Assembly (NCBI GenBank): GCA_016801845.1
Contig: CM028910.1
Span: forward strand, 11,748,629-11,812,628
Direction of reading: 5' to 3'
Length of the DNA: 64,000 bases
Source: Polydactylus sextarius
Taxonomy: Eukaryota > Chordata > Actinopteri > Polynemidae
The notes beneath the pieces were generated by a model, which was not told where the DNA came from, searched no databases, and saw only the letters and a program-made list of their open reading frames with translations. Below, piece after piece: positions 50,001 to 60,294 of this stretch (position 1 is the stretch's first letter; each line of letters begins with the position of its first letter). Position numbers and translations under genes: made by a program.

Positions 50001-50301
50001 TCTTCTGTAAGGCCTCGAGGTTAGCTCTGTGAGGATGAGACAGGTGGTAATTCACAGAAACAAGGAAGTAATGATAAAGAGACGTTTAACATTTGTAGAT
50101 AATAATACATAGGGCCACTGCTACACATCTAACCTTCTATACAGATCAGTTATAGGTATCCTTTCTTTACACACAGGTACAATCTGTTTTAACCCATAGT
50201 AGTGCTACTCACTCAGATGCAGCATCAATGGTGTTAGAGGTGGCCTGTCCTTCCCCGATGGGCGTTATGTTCAGGGGCATGGGTCTTCTTTTAGGAGCCA
50301 T
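43901..50301 (-). CDS. map2k2: Dual-specificity MAP kinase kinase 2, MEK2 (gene span, 11 coding exons)
   Basis: A cytoplasmic kinase of the RAF-MEK-ERK cascade; it phosphorylates the Thr and Tyr of the TEY loop of ERK1/2. The eleven exons give 1200 bases, 399 residues (human 400). Visible parts: a D-site for ERK docking (K4-R5-R6 then L10 and I12), a nuclear export signal (about 33-45), the glycine loop G78-A-G-N-G-G83, ATP-binding K100, catalytic D193, the DFG at 211-213, activation-loop Ser 221 and 225 (the RAF targets), the proline-rich insert (about 258-305), and the C-terminal RAF-docking region ending PSTPTRNTE. EEILGKVSIA and the insert AEGEPHTNMQRPRPPGRPVS match MEK2 rather than MEK1, although NLEALQKKL near the N terminus is MEK1-like. 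The start has a strong context (G at -3, G at +4). All introns are GT-AG. Confidence 0.97.
44107..44152 (-). CDS. map2k2: map2k2 exon 10 (residues 348-363)
   Basis: A 46-base exon encoding CLIKNPAERADLKMLM, the end of the kinase domain. The acceptor is tgtctgcag and the donor gtgtgtac, a slightly weak site. Confidence 0.95.
44613..44674 (-). CDS. map2k2: map2k2 exon 9 (residues 328-347)
   Basis: It encodes PPPKLPHGVFTNDFQDFVTK and ends in phase 2 (TG, completing Cys 348 in the next exon). The acceptor is cttcctcag and the donor gtgagca. Confidence 0.96.
44797..44861 (-). CDS. map2k2: map2k2 exon 8 (residues 306-327)
   Basis: A 65-base exon encoding GHGMDSRPAMAIFELL and DYIVNE, continuing the kinase C-lobe. 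The acceptor is cttgatcacag and the donor gtgagaag. Confidence 0.96.
44994..45207 (-). CDS. map2k2: map2k2 exon 7 (residues 235-305)
   Basis: It begins PERLQGTHYSVQSDVWSMGL and includes the APE-equivalent SPE junction and the proline-rich insert ending RPRPPGRPVSG. The acceptor is tttctcaacag and the donor gtacgaaa. Confidence 0.96.
45816..45940 (-). CDS. map2k2: map2k2 exon 6 (residues 193-234, catalytic and activation loops)
   Basis: It begins [20 protein letters not shown] and ends FVGTRSYMS. It holds catalytic D193, the DFG motif and the two RAF-phosphorylated serines. The long open frame that runs past its donor (gtgagtc) into the intron is read-through, not extra protein. Confidence 0.97.
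47997..48048 (-). CDS. map2k2: map2k2 exon 5 (residues 176-192)
   Basis: A 52-base exon encoding VLRGLAYLREKHQIMHR, with the His and Arg of the HRD catalytic loop. It ends in phase 1 before gtaagggt. Confidence 0.96.
48494..48571 (-). CDS. map2k2: map2k2 exon 4 (residues 150-175)
   Basis: It encodes DGGSLDQVLKEARRIPEE and ILGKVSIA. EEILGKVSIA is a MEK2-type sequence. The acceptor is tctctacag and the donor gtatgtag. Confidence 0.97.
48692..48838 (-). CDS. map2k2: map2k2 exon 3 (residues 101-149)
   Basis: It begins LIHLEIKPAIRNQIIREL and ends SICMEHM. It covers helix C (with the conserved Glu of REL) and the hinge. The acceptor is ccctcttcag and the donor gtgagac. Confidence 0.97.
49816..50026 (-). 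CDS. map2k2: map2k2 exon 2 (residues 30-100)
   Basis: The acceptor is catcctcacag. It encodes the export signal (ALQKKLGELDLDEQQ), the inhibitory helix, the glycine-rich loop (ELGAGNGGVV) and the ATP-binding lysine (VMARK, last codon). The donor is gtgaaagt. Confidence 0.97.
50213..50301 (-). CDS. map2k2: map2k2 exon 1 (residues 1-29)
   Basis: It starts MAPKRRPMPLNITPIGEG, holding the ERK docking site, and ends in phase 2 (GA) before gtgagtag. Confidence 0.95.
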
Positions 50302-50960
50302 TTCGATAACTAACCTAAACGACTTTCTGAAATAATGCACTCACCTGCGCTGAGCGGGGCAGTTACTAATCAAACCGTTTCCTTGTTAGAAACTCAAAGT
50401 GAAAAAAGCAACAGGGTCAGTTCTGGGTGGCTAGTTACTTAGCTAGCTAGCGTTAGCAAAATTAGTATACTTTCGGTAGCATGTCAGTTATCAAATGTGG
50501 TAGAACGTATCATGCCGAGTTGCTTGTTAAAAGTCAGGTCGTTTGCCGGTGCATCTACAGCGTTTGGAGAGAGAACATTTCTATTTTTCAGCTTTTTTTA
50601 GTTCATCTACCTGCTGCTGCTACTAGCCATTAGCCACCTAGCTGCTACTAGCTAGCACCAGCTCCTGGAAAAATCGTGCCCTGCGTCTCTGAGTATCTAA
50701 TGTGAAGCCCCTTTCGCTTCTCAGCTTCCACAAGACAACGGGTCGTCCGCGGTTTTACCGGCTGCTACACCGGGAGTCCGACTCTGCTGGCTTCCCTCCG
50801 CAGGGCGGCAGCTTCTCAGCGACAAATTCCTCAGTGTTTCGGCTAATCGTGCAAGCGAAAAGGGCTTTGGTTCTAGTCGATGGTGCTTCAGTACAGGAAG
50901 CAGCAGCTGCAGCATCAAACCTGTGTGACACCCACAGGGAGAGCCCTTCATAAATAGCGC
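50302..50960 (-). promoter_or_regulatory. map2k2: map2k2 5' UTR and promoter region
   Basis: Upstream of the start codon the sequence is CG-containing and lacks a clear TATA box in the first 300 bases, as expected for a housekeeping promoter. The exact start site cannot be fixed. At the far side, ATAAATAG (50950-50957) on the plus strand is TATA-like and could serve a divergent transcript. Confidence 0.4.
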
Positions 50961-51157
50961 GAGACTGAGACCGTCTGACAAGTTCATACGGGGGATACAC
51001 AAACCTCATGGGAGATACAAGACATCTGCAGTTTGTGATACACCTCCGGTGTGGTGTTTTTAATGAGGTAAAAGCCAAGTTTAACCATATCTTTACCACC
51101 CCGTGCTGCTTCGTATGTATTCAATGGCAGTTAGTGAACAAGCTGCGAAGTACATTA

Positions 51158-51171
51158 CTGCCACCCAGTGG
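51158..51171 (-). promoter_or_regulatory. CTCF-like site upstream of map2k2
   Basis: The minus strand reads CCACTGGGTGGCAG, 13 of 14 positions of the CTCF consensus CCASNAGRKGGCRS. It lies about 0.85 kb upstream of the map2k2 start codon, between map2k2 and the pias4 side. Short fish repeats with a similar core are common. Confidence 0.25.
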
Positions 51172-51669
51172 TTACAAGCGGGAACTGGAGTAGTTTATTA
51201 TCATTATAGTAAATAAACACTAAACTATATTTTAAAATGTAGTGATTTTTTGTACCTCAAACAGAAATAAATATGATTTAAGTCTGAATTAATACCTTTC
51301 AGTTTTATTTATATTTACATTAACATCTATTTTAATGCTACCATCATGGCCAGTTCTTACCTGAATGATGTATAAATTAGGTGTGTTTGTATAAATACAT
51401 GTGACAGAAATCCATGTATTTCTACTGTCTGCACATCTGACTGCGAACAGTTGACCAGGTGTCAATAATATAATAATAATATATTTATTATCTCCATTCA
51501 GAAAGAAATGTTTTCATTCATGTCTGTTGGTTTGTTTGTTTCTCAGCAAGATTCTACAAAAAAAGTCTTGATTCAATTTCATTTTATTTTATTTCATTTA
51601 AAAAAAAAAAAAAAACAACAACAACTTTCCTTTAACATTGTAACCAAAACACTCACTCAGGAAACAAAT

Positions 51670-51845
51670 ATGGTGGCTAAGGATGCAGATGTGGGTCCCG
51701 AAGGTCTCAGGTTCAAATCCACCCACTGAGGTACTCTTGAACAAGGTCCCTGCTCACTTGGTGATGGGTTGGATGCAGAGTTCAAACTTTGTTGTTCGCT
51801 GTGTGCTCAATGACAAATGTAATCACTTTCTTTCTTTCTATCTAT
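51670..51845 (+). mobile_element. tRNA-derived SINE remnant
   Basis: It contains a perfect RNA polymerase III B-box, GGTTCAAATCC (51710-51720), preceded by GGTGGCTAAGGATG, a degraded A-box region, and followed by a tail of the type seen in fish SINEs (GATGGGTTGGATGCAGAG, then CAATGACAAATGTAATCAC) and a CTTT-rich end. It is not a functional tRNA gene because no cloverleaf forms. Confidence 0.6.
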
Positions 51846-52519
51846 CATAATGTCAATAATTAAACATATTTGTCTGTACAGTTCTAGCTAGAGACACATA
51901 ATAAAACTTGATGTAGGACTGTTTGGCCTTGGTGGAGGTATAGGGTCAATGGTATAGGGTCAATTGTAGTTCACTAATTCACTACTTCTGTCACTCCCTC
52001 ATAACCAATACCATGAATGCAAGAGTGTTTTCTTCATTCAAATTAGCATCATGCAACTTTGTTTAGTGCACAAACTTGGTAACTCAAACCGTGTCAGGAT
52101 TTTCCCTACAATGCAAACATCCTACCTGTACTTATGTCAATGCACAAAACATGATGTACCAGATAAAACTGAATGATGTAACATTAGCTACCATTACTAA
52201 ACCAGTACACCATTATCACAATATCCACAATCTGCAGCACTAACTAAACTGAGTTTCTTCGCATTACTCCACACGTAGGAAGACACTTCACCCTGTCTGG
52301 TACATCTCACAACTCAATTTCCTCTTGTTGCTTCAGTGGTTGATGCAACACTTCTGGAACATTGAGCAAAGAACAGAGTGGAAACTGTTTTTTTTTTTTT
52401 TGCTGACATTAGTAAAAACAGTCCTTTGACTTTTCTTTATGTCACAATCTTCAGTACCAACCAACCAAAACTACACTCTTTTTCAGTTTTATTTTTAAAA
52501 AGATTTGACACATCTCTAC

Positions 52520-52890
52520 AAACGTACTCGCACTTTATAGAAGCCCCTTTGGTCGTAACAACAGCTTTGAATCTTCTCAGGCAAATCTCTACAATTGTTG
52601 CACACTTGGATTTTGACAGTTTATCCCATTCACCCCAGCAGATCCTCTAAAGCTCCATCAGACTGGCCGGTAACAATTTGAACTGTCATCGTCAGGGTCT
52701 GAGGTTGAAGTGAGGCCTCTGACTGGGACATTCAAGGACAGAGACTTGTGCTGAAGTCACTCGAGCATCGTCTCAGCTTGGTTACTTCAGGTCATTGGTG
52801 GTGTGAACTCTGGAGCAGGTTTTCTTCAGGGACTTCTCTGTATTTAGCTGCACTTTTCCTCCTTCAGTCTTTGTGTCTGTGCTGCTTAGA
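52520..52890 (-). mobile_element. Degraded Tc1/mariner transposon fragment
   Basis: On the minus strand the eroded transposase signature LECPSQRPHFNL matches the conserved LEWPSQSPDLNPIE block of fish Tc1-like transposases. Flanking phrases such as CACTCGAG and the AGGTTTTCTTCAGGGAC region follow the order of the same element. The reading frame has stops soon after the signature and no terminal repeats are clear, so it is an old, inactive piece. Confidence 0.65.
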
Positions 52891-54759
52891 CCGTTAGACA
52901 TGCGTCCCAGATGGGATGTATTTAGGACGTGCAAGTTTGAATAATATAATTAATGATGGCCCCATTATGTTTCAGGGTCCAGATACTGGACATGTTGTCT
53001 CACATTTGCAGGATCACCACGGTGAACCATCTTTAATATCATTTGTTAAGCTTGAACAACGGCAAGTAAAAATACCTTCTGGGGGAAAAAAAAAGAAGCA
53101 GATGTTGAGTCACATTTCACTTCTATCTTTATTTAAAATAAACATTAACATATATATGCTTAGTTGAATTCCCATTTTATGCTTTAGATCTAAATTCAAA
53201 ATTAACTTTTCAGTATTTCTGGCACGTAGGCAAATGTTTCATTTATTAACCGATATATTTTAATGAATGATGCACTGATTGCTCGCAGCTTTATACAGAA
53301 ATCATTAAGTTGATCCTGACTGACGACACAACTGTCTCAAAATTTACTGCTGCCCAATAAAAACATTCAGAACTTACTTTATTACAAGATGGTGGTTGTT
53401 AATTTTTTTTTAATTTCCCCTTTTCTTGACACAAAGTTAATTATCTTAGCAAAGAGTTTAAGGCGCCATACAGTCATGGACTTTTCTCACTTGTTACTTT
53501 TTTTTTTTTTTTTTTTCTTACCTCAATATTACCTGCCAGCTCTCTGCCGTCTCATAAAGGCAAAAGTCATCTCCACAGAACACTCAGAGGTGCGATTATG
53601 ACGTCAATAAAGCTTTCAACAGCTACAAAACATACAAAACACATTAAGGCTGAAGTTTGAAGGATGTCATTTCAACAGGGTTATCAAAAGTTTGCTTGAA
53701 TACACAGTCGACTACTTTCAAAATAAAACCATAGCAGACAGGTTTTTAAGAACTGATTTTAATTAATTCCACACGTCAATAACAGCTGTTAGAATACGAC
53801 ATTTTAAATTTTACAGTTTTATCAACAGGCATCAAATGTGTCCCCAGATCTGAGCATTTTGGTACAGGACATATCAATCCACACCTTAACCAGTCCTCCC
53901 AGTCCTCAGTGGCATCAACTTCCTTTTGCTGCTGCCCTCAACAGCTTCTTATTGTCTGTTTGCCTATAGGAACAACTGGAGGCGATTCAAGGCTTAATAA
54001 AATATTATTTAAATTTTATTGTTTTTTTAATATGAACATATAAAAAAAACACAACAAACAAAAACATTTACATCATGGATTGTAAGCCTCTGCCCATGCT
54101 ACCTTATGCATTATTGTAAGAAGAAAAAGATGCCACTACAAAAAGACCAGACCCTCAGCTCTCTCTCTCTCTCTGTGTCTCCAGCTCCCAAACGACCTGC
54201 AAACGTATCTGGCTCAGATCCACAGAAGCAACCTGCACCACCTCTCACCTTGAACCGTAAGGCAAAGAGAAGTTTAGGAGATTCGTTCAAATAATGACCT
54301 TCTATTCCTAGCGACAAATGAACAATGTCATTTTTATACGTATAGCAGTTACTTACAAATACAAATTGCCTAGTTAAAGACAGGTATTAGAGTTCTTTAC
54401 ATTATTTTTGCTTCAAAGCGCCTTCTATAGAACATCCTTTTCAGGGACAGACTGATGTAGTAGGGGCGAAGTGCCTATCAATCAATTTTGTGTGATTACT
54501 AAACATCTTTTACTACTACTGATTTTGTAAGTGGTGTCAGTGTGTCAAAAGGAGATAAATGGAAGACCAGACTTGACTCAAACCTACTTTTTTTTTTTTT
54601 CCAGCCATCAACCCCCTCACAGGATGCACTTACCGACTGCAAGGCCCTGGATCAATGTGTAAATGTCACTTCTGTACATGTGCATTTGAGCAAAGGCAAA
54701 AAAAAAAAGAAAGAAAACCAGATTGCGTGCTGATCAAACCGCAACAAATAAGATGACAT

Positions 54760-54794
54760 GAGAGAGAGTGTGTATGTGTGTGTGTGTGTGTGTG
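54760..54794. repeat. (GA)n(GT)n microsatellite
   Basis: Four GA units, then about 13 GT units with one TATG step. Confidence 0.9.
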
Positions 54795-56766
54795 GGGGAA
54801 ACATACCGTGCAGAACTCATCCAAGTCACTATCGTACAGTGGAGTAGGGACTGCCGCTTCTCAAGTTTCACAGTTTCTGATTTCCCGAAATGAGATGATT
54901 GAGGAGATCTGGTCACAACGGTTCAATTATCCTTGATTAATACTCACTAAATGGTGGCTTTAAAATAAACAAGCCATTAACTAGGGATGAAGTATCGGAT
55001 GAAAGTGCAAACAGCTCTAGCGAAAAACAGCAACACCTTTTTCTCTTCAAGCAAAACGCTGATGACCTTCCTGCAGACAAACCCCGACGCCTGCACATGC
55101 AGCCTGTGTGTCTTTATCTGAGGAGCAGCAATCACATACTGACAATACTAGTGCAGGTGCAGAGGAATATTAGGTGTGAGCCTACAGCATGTAGCAATTA
55201 AAGTCCAATTCTATTCCAGCAAATAGATATGACCTTATCTACATTGAAAGGAGGCTGAGGGGGATTGTTGGTTGAAGCAGCTCCACTTGTTCCAGACAGG
55301 ACAATCTGTAATCCAATCAATGACTTTAAGCTTGGAAGGGTTGCACCTATTGACACTTCATTAACTTTTGTTGCGTCAGACATGTTGAACCCACTGCAGA
55401 GAAAAAAAAATACTCTGAATGCTTCTTTGACCCAGGCTGGATTCATTCACAGGAAAACAGAAAAAAAAAGAGCGTTCATCAGCAGCAGAGGTGTCCTGCT
55501 TTCTGCAACTACCGAGCTCGTGTCTGTGCAGAACTAGCGCCAAATATGTAGATTTATCACAAAGAACTGCTAAGAGAACGTGAAGCAATTAAATAAATAA
55601 GATACTTGCAAAAGCGGACACCAAAACATATGGGGAAAAAAAAAAAAAGAGAGAGACATAAGGAGGACAGCTCTTCTGAATCCTGTTCTATAACTGTCCT
55701 TGACCTCAGATTCTTTTTTTCTGTCCTTTTCTCAAACTGGAGACGTTTAAGGAAAGTAAATGAAATAAAACACCTTTCAGACTGGGGTCTCATCTGCTGG
55801 CCAGCTCAGCTAGTCTTAAAACAACAGCCTTCAATCTTCTTCACTGCTTAAAAAAAAAAAAAAGGCACCAAAATCTTGTAACTGTATCCCGTCAGTGAAT
55901 TCTTAAAAATATGTCTGCTTTGGCACACCTGCCATACAGTAAATGTGATGAGTTACACCCATTTACACTGCTGATACAACAACCCTAATAAATCCTGTTA
56001 CAGCAAGATAACTGTGGTAATGTTTAACGCCGTGAGGCGGCTCCACCCACCACTGACACCTACAGTTAGCTTGGTTATCCACAAACTAACTCGCACTTTT
56101 AACAAAGATTCTGTTGCTGCAGAGGAAAACAGAGCTGCATGGAAAGATGGAATTAAAAAGAAAATATGTAGGACAACAAAATCTCCAGTGTAAAATTGGC
56201 TTCAGAAAGACTCATCAATTCTCTGTCCTCTGCTTCTTTCTTAGCTACTCTCTGGTCAGTCTGCTAAGTTTTTATGACTGAGGTAGGTTTTCTTATCTAA
56301 GGACAAAATAAAAATGGAAAGCATTACACATCGAGGCCAGTATTGTGTTCTGCCCTTTCATAATTAAAAGGATAAATTCCTGAAGACACCCTTTCAAGCT
56401 TTGAGTTCATTCTCAGAACAAAGAAATAATTATACAACAGGAGAGGTTTCAATTTGCATCACACTCCACATACCTCTACCTCTCGTCCACCCCCCACCCC
56501 CACCCCCCCACCCCCAAAAAATTCTTCATGCTCTTTTCCGTTAATTGTTTTTGACCTCTTACCAAAAACTACTGAGGAGTGAGCCTCCATTTTCAACTTG
56601 CCTGTTCATCACAAATGTGACCAAAATAAAATAAAAAAAAAAATAATAACAAACAAAAAAAAAAAAAAAAAGAGAGAAAAATCAGAGACTCAAACGTTGA
56701 ACGCCCATGGCTAAAAGAGCCTGTAATTCAAAGTCAAATACAAAGAGAGATGGGGTGGTGGAGAGC

Positions 56767-56812
56767 GAGGAGGAGGAGGAGGAGGAGGAGGAGAGGAGGA
56801 GGAGGAAGAAAA
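56767..56812. repeat. (GAG)n polypurine tract
   Basis: About twelve GAG units with one interruption, within 60 bases of nearly pure purine, in the likely pias4 3' UTR or flank. The acidic and arginine-rich frames here are repeat artefacts. Confidence 0.9.
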
Positions 56813-57185
56813 GGGGCAGTGGGAGGAGAGTTGGTGGTGTTGGGGTGCTTGATCCATTCAGTTTCTTTAGTAGAGGCAGGACGGTACAGATATTCACTGC
56901 AAGATGATGGTTGGCCAAAAAGACTTAAGAGTTGCTTCCAGTGGTGTACAGTACAAAGAGGAATCCTAGTCACTCTAGATTGACGATTCATTAACAGTGC
57001 ATGTTTTGAGTGTGTGTTTGTTTTGTCTGGATACAAACCAGAGCTGCTAAAAGGCTCTGATGTTTGGGCGTTAGGGAAGGTCGTTGCATCTAGTGGATTA
57101 CTGTGTTCCTGTCCTCCGAGTTTTTAGCCCCCTGCCTCTCTGTCTGTGTGTGAGTATCAGTCTATGAGGGGACAGAGCTGTGGGG

Positions 57186-57460
57186 TCAGTAGGCAGTAAC
57201 CAGGTCCTTGTCATAGTTGTATCGGCCTCTCTTTGGGGCAGGACTGTCGGCGCTGTCTTCTGTGTCCTCACTGTCCCCCGCTGCCCCGCCCCCTTCCTCC
57301 TCAGACGAGGAGTCAAGAGTCAGATCTACCACTGCGCCTCCTCCCGGTGCCACGGCAGGTCCTCCTGTGACTCCTGCCATCCCCACAGAACTGCTTCCAG
57401 ATTTGCCCGTCAGGCTGGTGCTGCTGTGGGCCGGTGAGTGACCGTTTGCCTCAGGAATGC
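57186..57460 (-). CDS. pias4: pias4 last coding exon (SUMO-interacting motif and C terminus)
   Basis: The acceptor is ctgttcacag and the frame enters in phase 1. It encodes IPEANGHSPAHSSTS, a Gly/Ala-rich stretch, GGAVVDLTLDSSSEEEGGG, an acidic run, and the tail KRGRYNYDKDLVTAY before TGA (57186-57188). Confidence 0.95.
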
Positions 57461-60255
57461 CTGTGAACAGATTAAATGAGATAAAAATGTATATGTATGT
57501 ATTGGTAAACTAATGGGCTAATCAACTGTTTATTCATAAATCACAGATCTTACAATTTTATTTATATGTAGAAGTATTTATGTATCCTAGCTATACAATA
57601 CACAAAAAATTGCAGACATTCAGAGGAAAACGTTACCGTGTTTGATACTTACATATATCGACAACAGGATACTCTGGTGTGTTGCTGCGTTCTCGTTCCC
57701 TGTCCCTCTCCTTGTCATCTCTGATGGGTCGCCAGGAGCCGTCGGTTAAATACTCGATCTCCTCAATGTCCTCACTTGTCTGTTTCAGAATCTCAGATAG
57801 CAGCCTGAAATACAAACCACACACACACACCTGGTTGGAGTTGGGTTTAAAAAAAAAAAAAAAAAGATCCCACAAAGGAGAATAAACAGAATACTATTTT
57901 CATTCTGTAATTTCCCAACCTCAAAACACCACTTTATAAACCTAGACAATATTTGTTAGAAATCAGGCCATTGAAACTGAAACTTTGATATGGGTTAAAG
58001 AGGGAAATTTCATACAAGTTTAATTTAAGGAATGCAAATATACCTTAAAGCCAAACTGTAACACAATGAGCTCAGTCTTGGGGAAAATACGGGGAGTGCC
58101 TTTGAGTTGCTTAGAAGTTACAAGAAATTACATGCCCGAAATGTTGATCAAAATGGACTGCAGGCTCATCTACTCTATAAAGAATTTGCAATTGTCTTTG
58201 TGATGAAATACCAGAAATAACAAAAAGACAAAATATGCTCAAATACACTTCTCACAGCTAGAAACAAAACAACAGCATCGATAAACTACTGTAGTTTCCC
58301 TTGCAGCAATGACTACTAGAAAAAAAACTGTTATATACTTCCCATAGCCCAACAGTTACATGGTTCTCGAAATTACACCGTTGTTTGAACAAGTAGATCA
58401 AAGAGTCAACAAACAAGCCAATTTACAAGATCAAAAGTTCTGAAATATAACCTGACAGCAAGTGTGGAAATTCAAAACAAAATGGATAACCACTGTGTTA
58501 TGCCTTGCAAAATATTCACAGTCTCTACGATGAAAACAACACGGGTTGGTGCATGGTTCAACTTGTATCGAGAGTCCTAAAAATGCCATAACATCTGTGC
58601 GGCTTTAATTATTTTCCCCAGGCGAACTTCAACACACAGGGTTCTTTAAGTTACACGAATGTACATTTTCAGAATGTATTAAAAAGATGCTGCTGCCGCT
58701 GCTGCAGGTACGGGACAAGTCAGAAGATGTTTCCGTCTCCTTACCCATCGATTGTGAGCAGCTCAAAGGGAGCAGGTTTGTCACAGACGGGGCAAGTCCA
58801 CGTGGGTTTCTTCTCATTCATCTGCAGGAAGAAGACGGCGTCGAAACACTGAAGATGGGCACAAGTTAAAACTCGACATGGAACGCCAAGTCTCATCTTC
58901 ACCAACTGGCAAATAAGAGAGAGAGGATAAAGCATGTTAAAAAGCTTTCAAAATTCAGAGCAAGAATAATGTTTATTTAAATTGTTGCAGCAAAAACTGT
59001 CAGATGTCCACACGTAGATGTAGATACTCACTGGACAGATGAGAGAAACCCGAAGGCCTGTGGTTGCAATTTCACTTTCTGGGTCAAAACGTAGTTTGTC
59101 TTGGACTGCAAATAAATAGTAGAAAATCCATTATTTATGACACAATTTTCTGTGTAAACTGTGTAATGTACATTATAAAATGGACAATCCAGTCCTATCA
59201 AAACTGTGTTAACGAGGTGAGTCGACGATTTGTAGAAACAGAAAATGAGGCAGATTCAAACTGAAACTACTTACTGCGTTCACGACAGCGTTCTGCGCTC
59301 TCCACAGAGCAGAGTTTGAGCTGACTGAAGAGGTCTGATGCAGTGAAGACCCTCACTAAATACACTGCCACTGAGTATCGCTGAAAACACAACAGTTCAG
59401 GTCGTGAGCACAAAATAAAAAAGGCTAAAATACTACAAATTAAAATAAAGCACAGCTCGGTAACAAAGCATTCAGTCCGTTTCATGTTCAACTCGTGTTT
59501 ATGATTTAAAAAAAACTCGAATTATAATCAAAAGTGAAATCTCATTTACAAAAGTACTCGCTTAATGGACTGTTAATTCATTACTTTGTAGACAAGCTTC
59601 AAATCTTCTTCAGCAAGACTCCATAAAGCTTTGCACATCAAGCTTTGGCCAGTTTATTACATTTGTCCACATGTTCCCTCCAGTCCATCAGACTGAGTAG
59701 GAACAGTCTGAAGTGACCGTCTACGGGCAGTGACTGAATAACTGGAATCCTTTCAAAACCTTCTTGTGGTGAAACCACAAGGTTATGGACTTAAATTGAT
59801 TGAGCATGCCAAGCAATTAATTATTTACTCCAATATTTATAACAGTTTGTCACAAAATCTGCAACATTTATCAAGTGGACAACACATTTCTGAGATGAAA
59901 CACAGTATGTTGATGGTGCTGTGGATAAAAAGGAGAATACTGAAATCTAACATTACACTTAACACTAAAGAGCACTGTACAAAACACTAAACAAAAAGGA
60001 AAGTTGTGATGCAGGTCGTATATTCCCAACACGGAGCAATCCTACTGTTGGACATTTTAATTGCTTTTCAGATTTTAATGTGTTGGGCTATCGTGATAAA
60101 GACATCCACAAAACTCTGAGATAAAGGAAAAGCTGTTAATGGTAAGGCTGCAATTAAGGATTATTTTCATTATTGATCAATCTGTTGAGTATTTTCTTGA
60201 TTAACTAATTAAAGAATTGGTGTGTTTATAAAATAAGAGTCAAAGACGATGTAAA

Positions 60256-60294
<39 letters not shown>

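Larger units (their letters stand above)
44012..50212 (-). other. Introns of map2k2
   Basis: Ten GT-AG introns fill this span apart from the exons listed. Those above 300 bases are 44153-44612, 45208-45815, 45941-47996, 48049-48493 and 48839-49815. The 608-base intron after exon 6 is GC-rich and purine-rich on the plus strand. The 2-kb intron contains an A-run at 46773-46796. No other gene is supported inside them. Confidence 0.8.
50961..57185. other. Intergenic region between map2k2 and pias4
   Basis: It contains a SINE remnant (51.67-51.85 kb), a Tc1/mariner remnant (52.52-52.89 kb), (GT)n at 54.77 kb, a C-rich stretch at 56.48 kb and a (GAG)n tract at 56.77 kb. Its right part must include the pias4 3' UTR, but no clear polyadenylation signal marks its end. 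Several exon-like pieces with good splice sites (54.18-54.26, 54.60-54.69, 55.20-55.39 kb) do not belong to a gene I can recognise. Confidence 0.55.

Noticed and set aside
43901..50301. Assignment to map2k1
   Set aside because: The N-terminal NLEALQKKL is MEK1-like, but the start MAPKRRP, EEILGKV, the proline-rich insert and the zbtb7a neighbour fit map2k2.
51700..51730. Possible tRNA gene at a perfect B-box
   Set aside because: No cloverleaf and no intact A-box; the tail is that of a SINE.
56707..56983. Glu- and Arg-rich open frames at the (GAG)n tract
   Set aside because: They are translations of a trinucleotide repeat in a non-coding flank.
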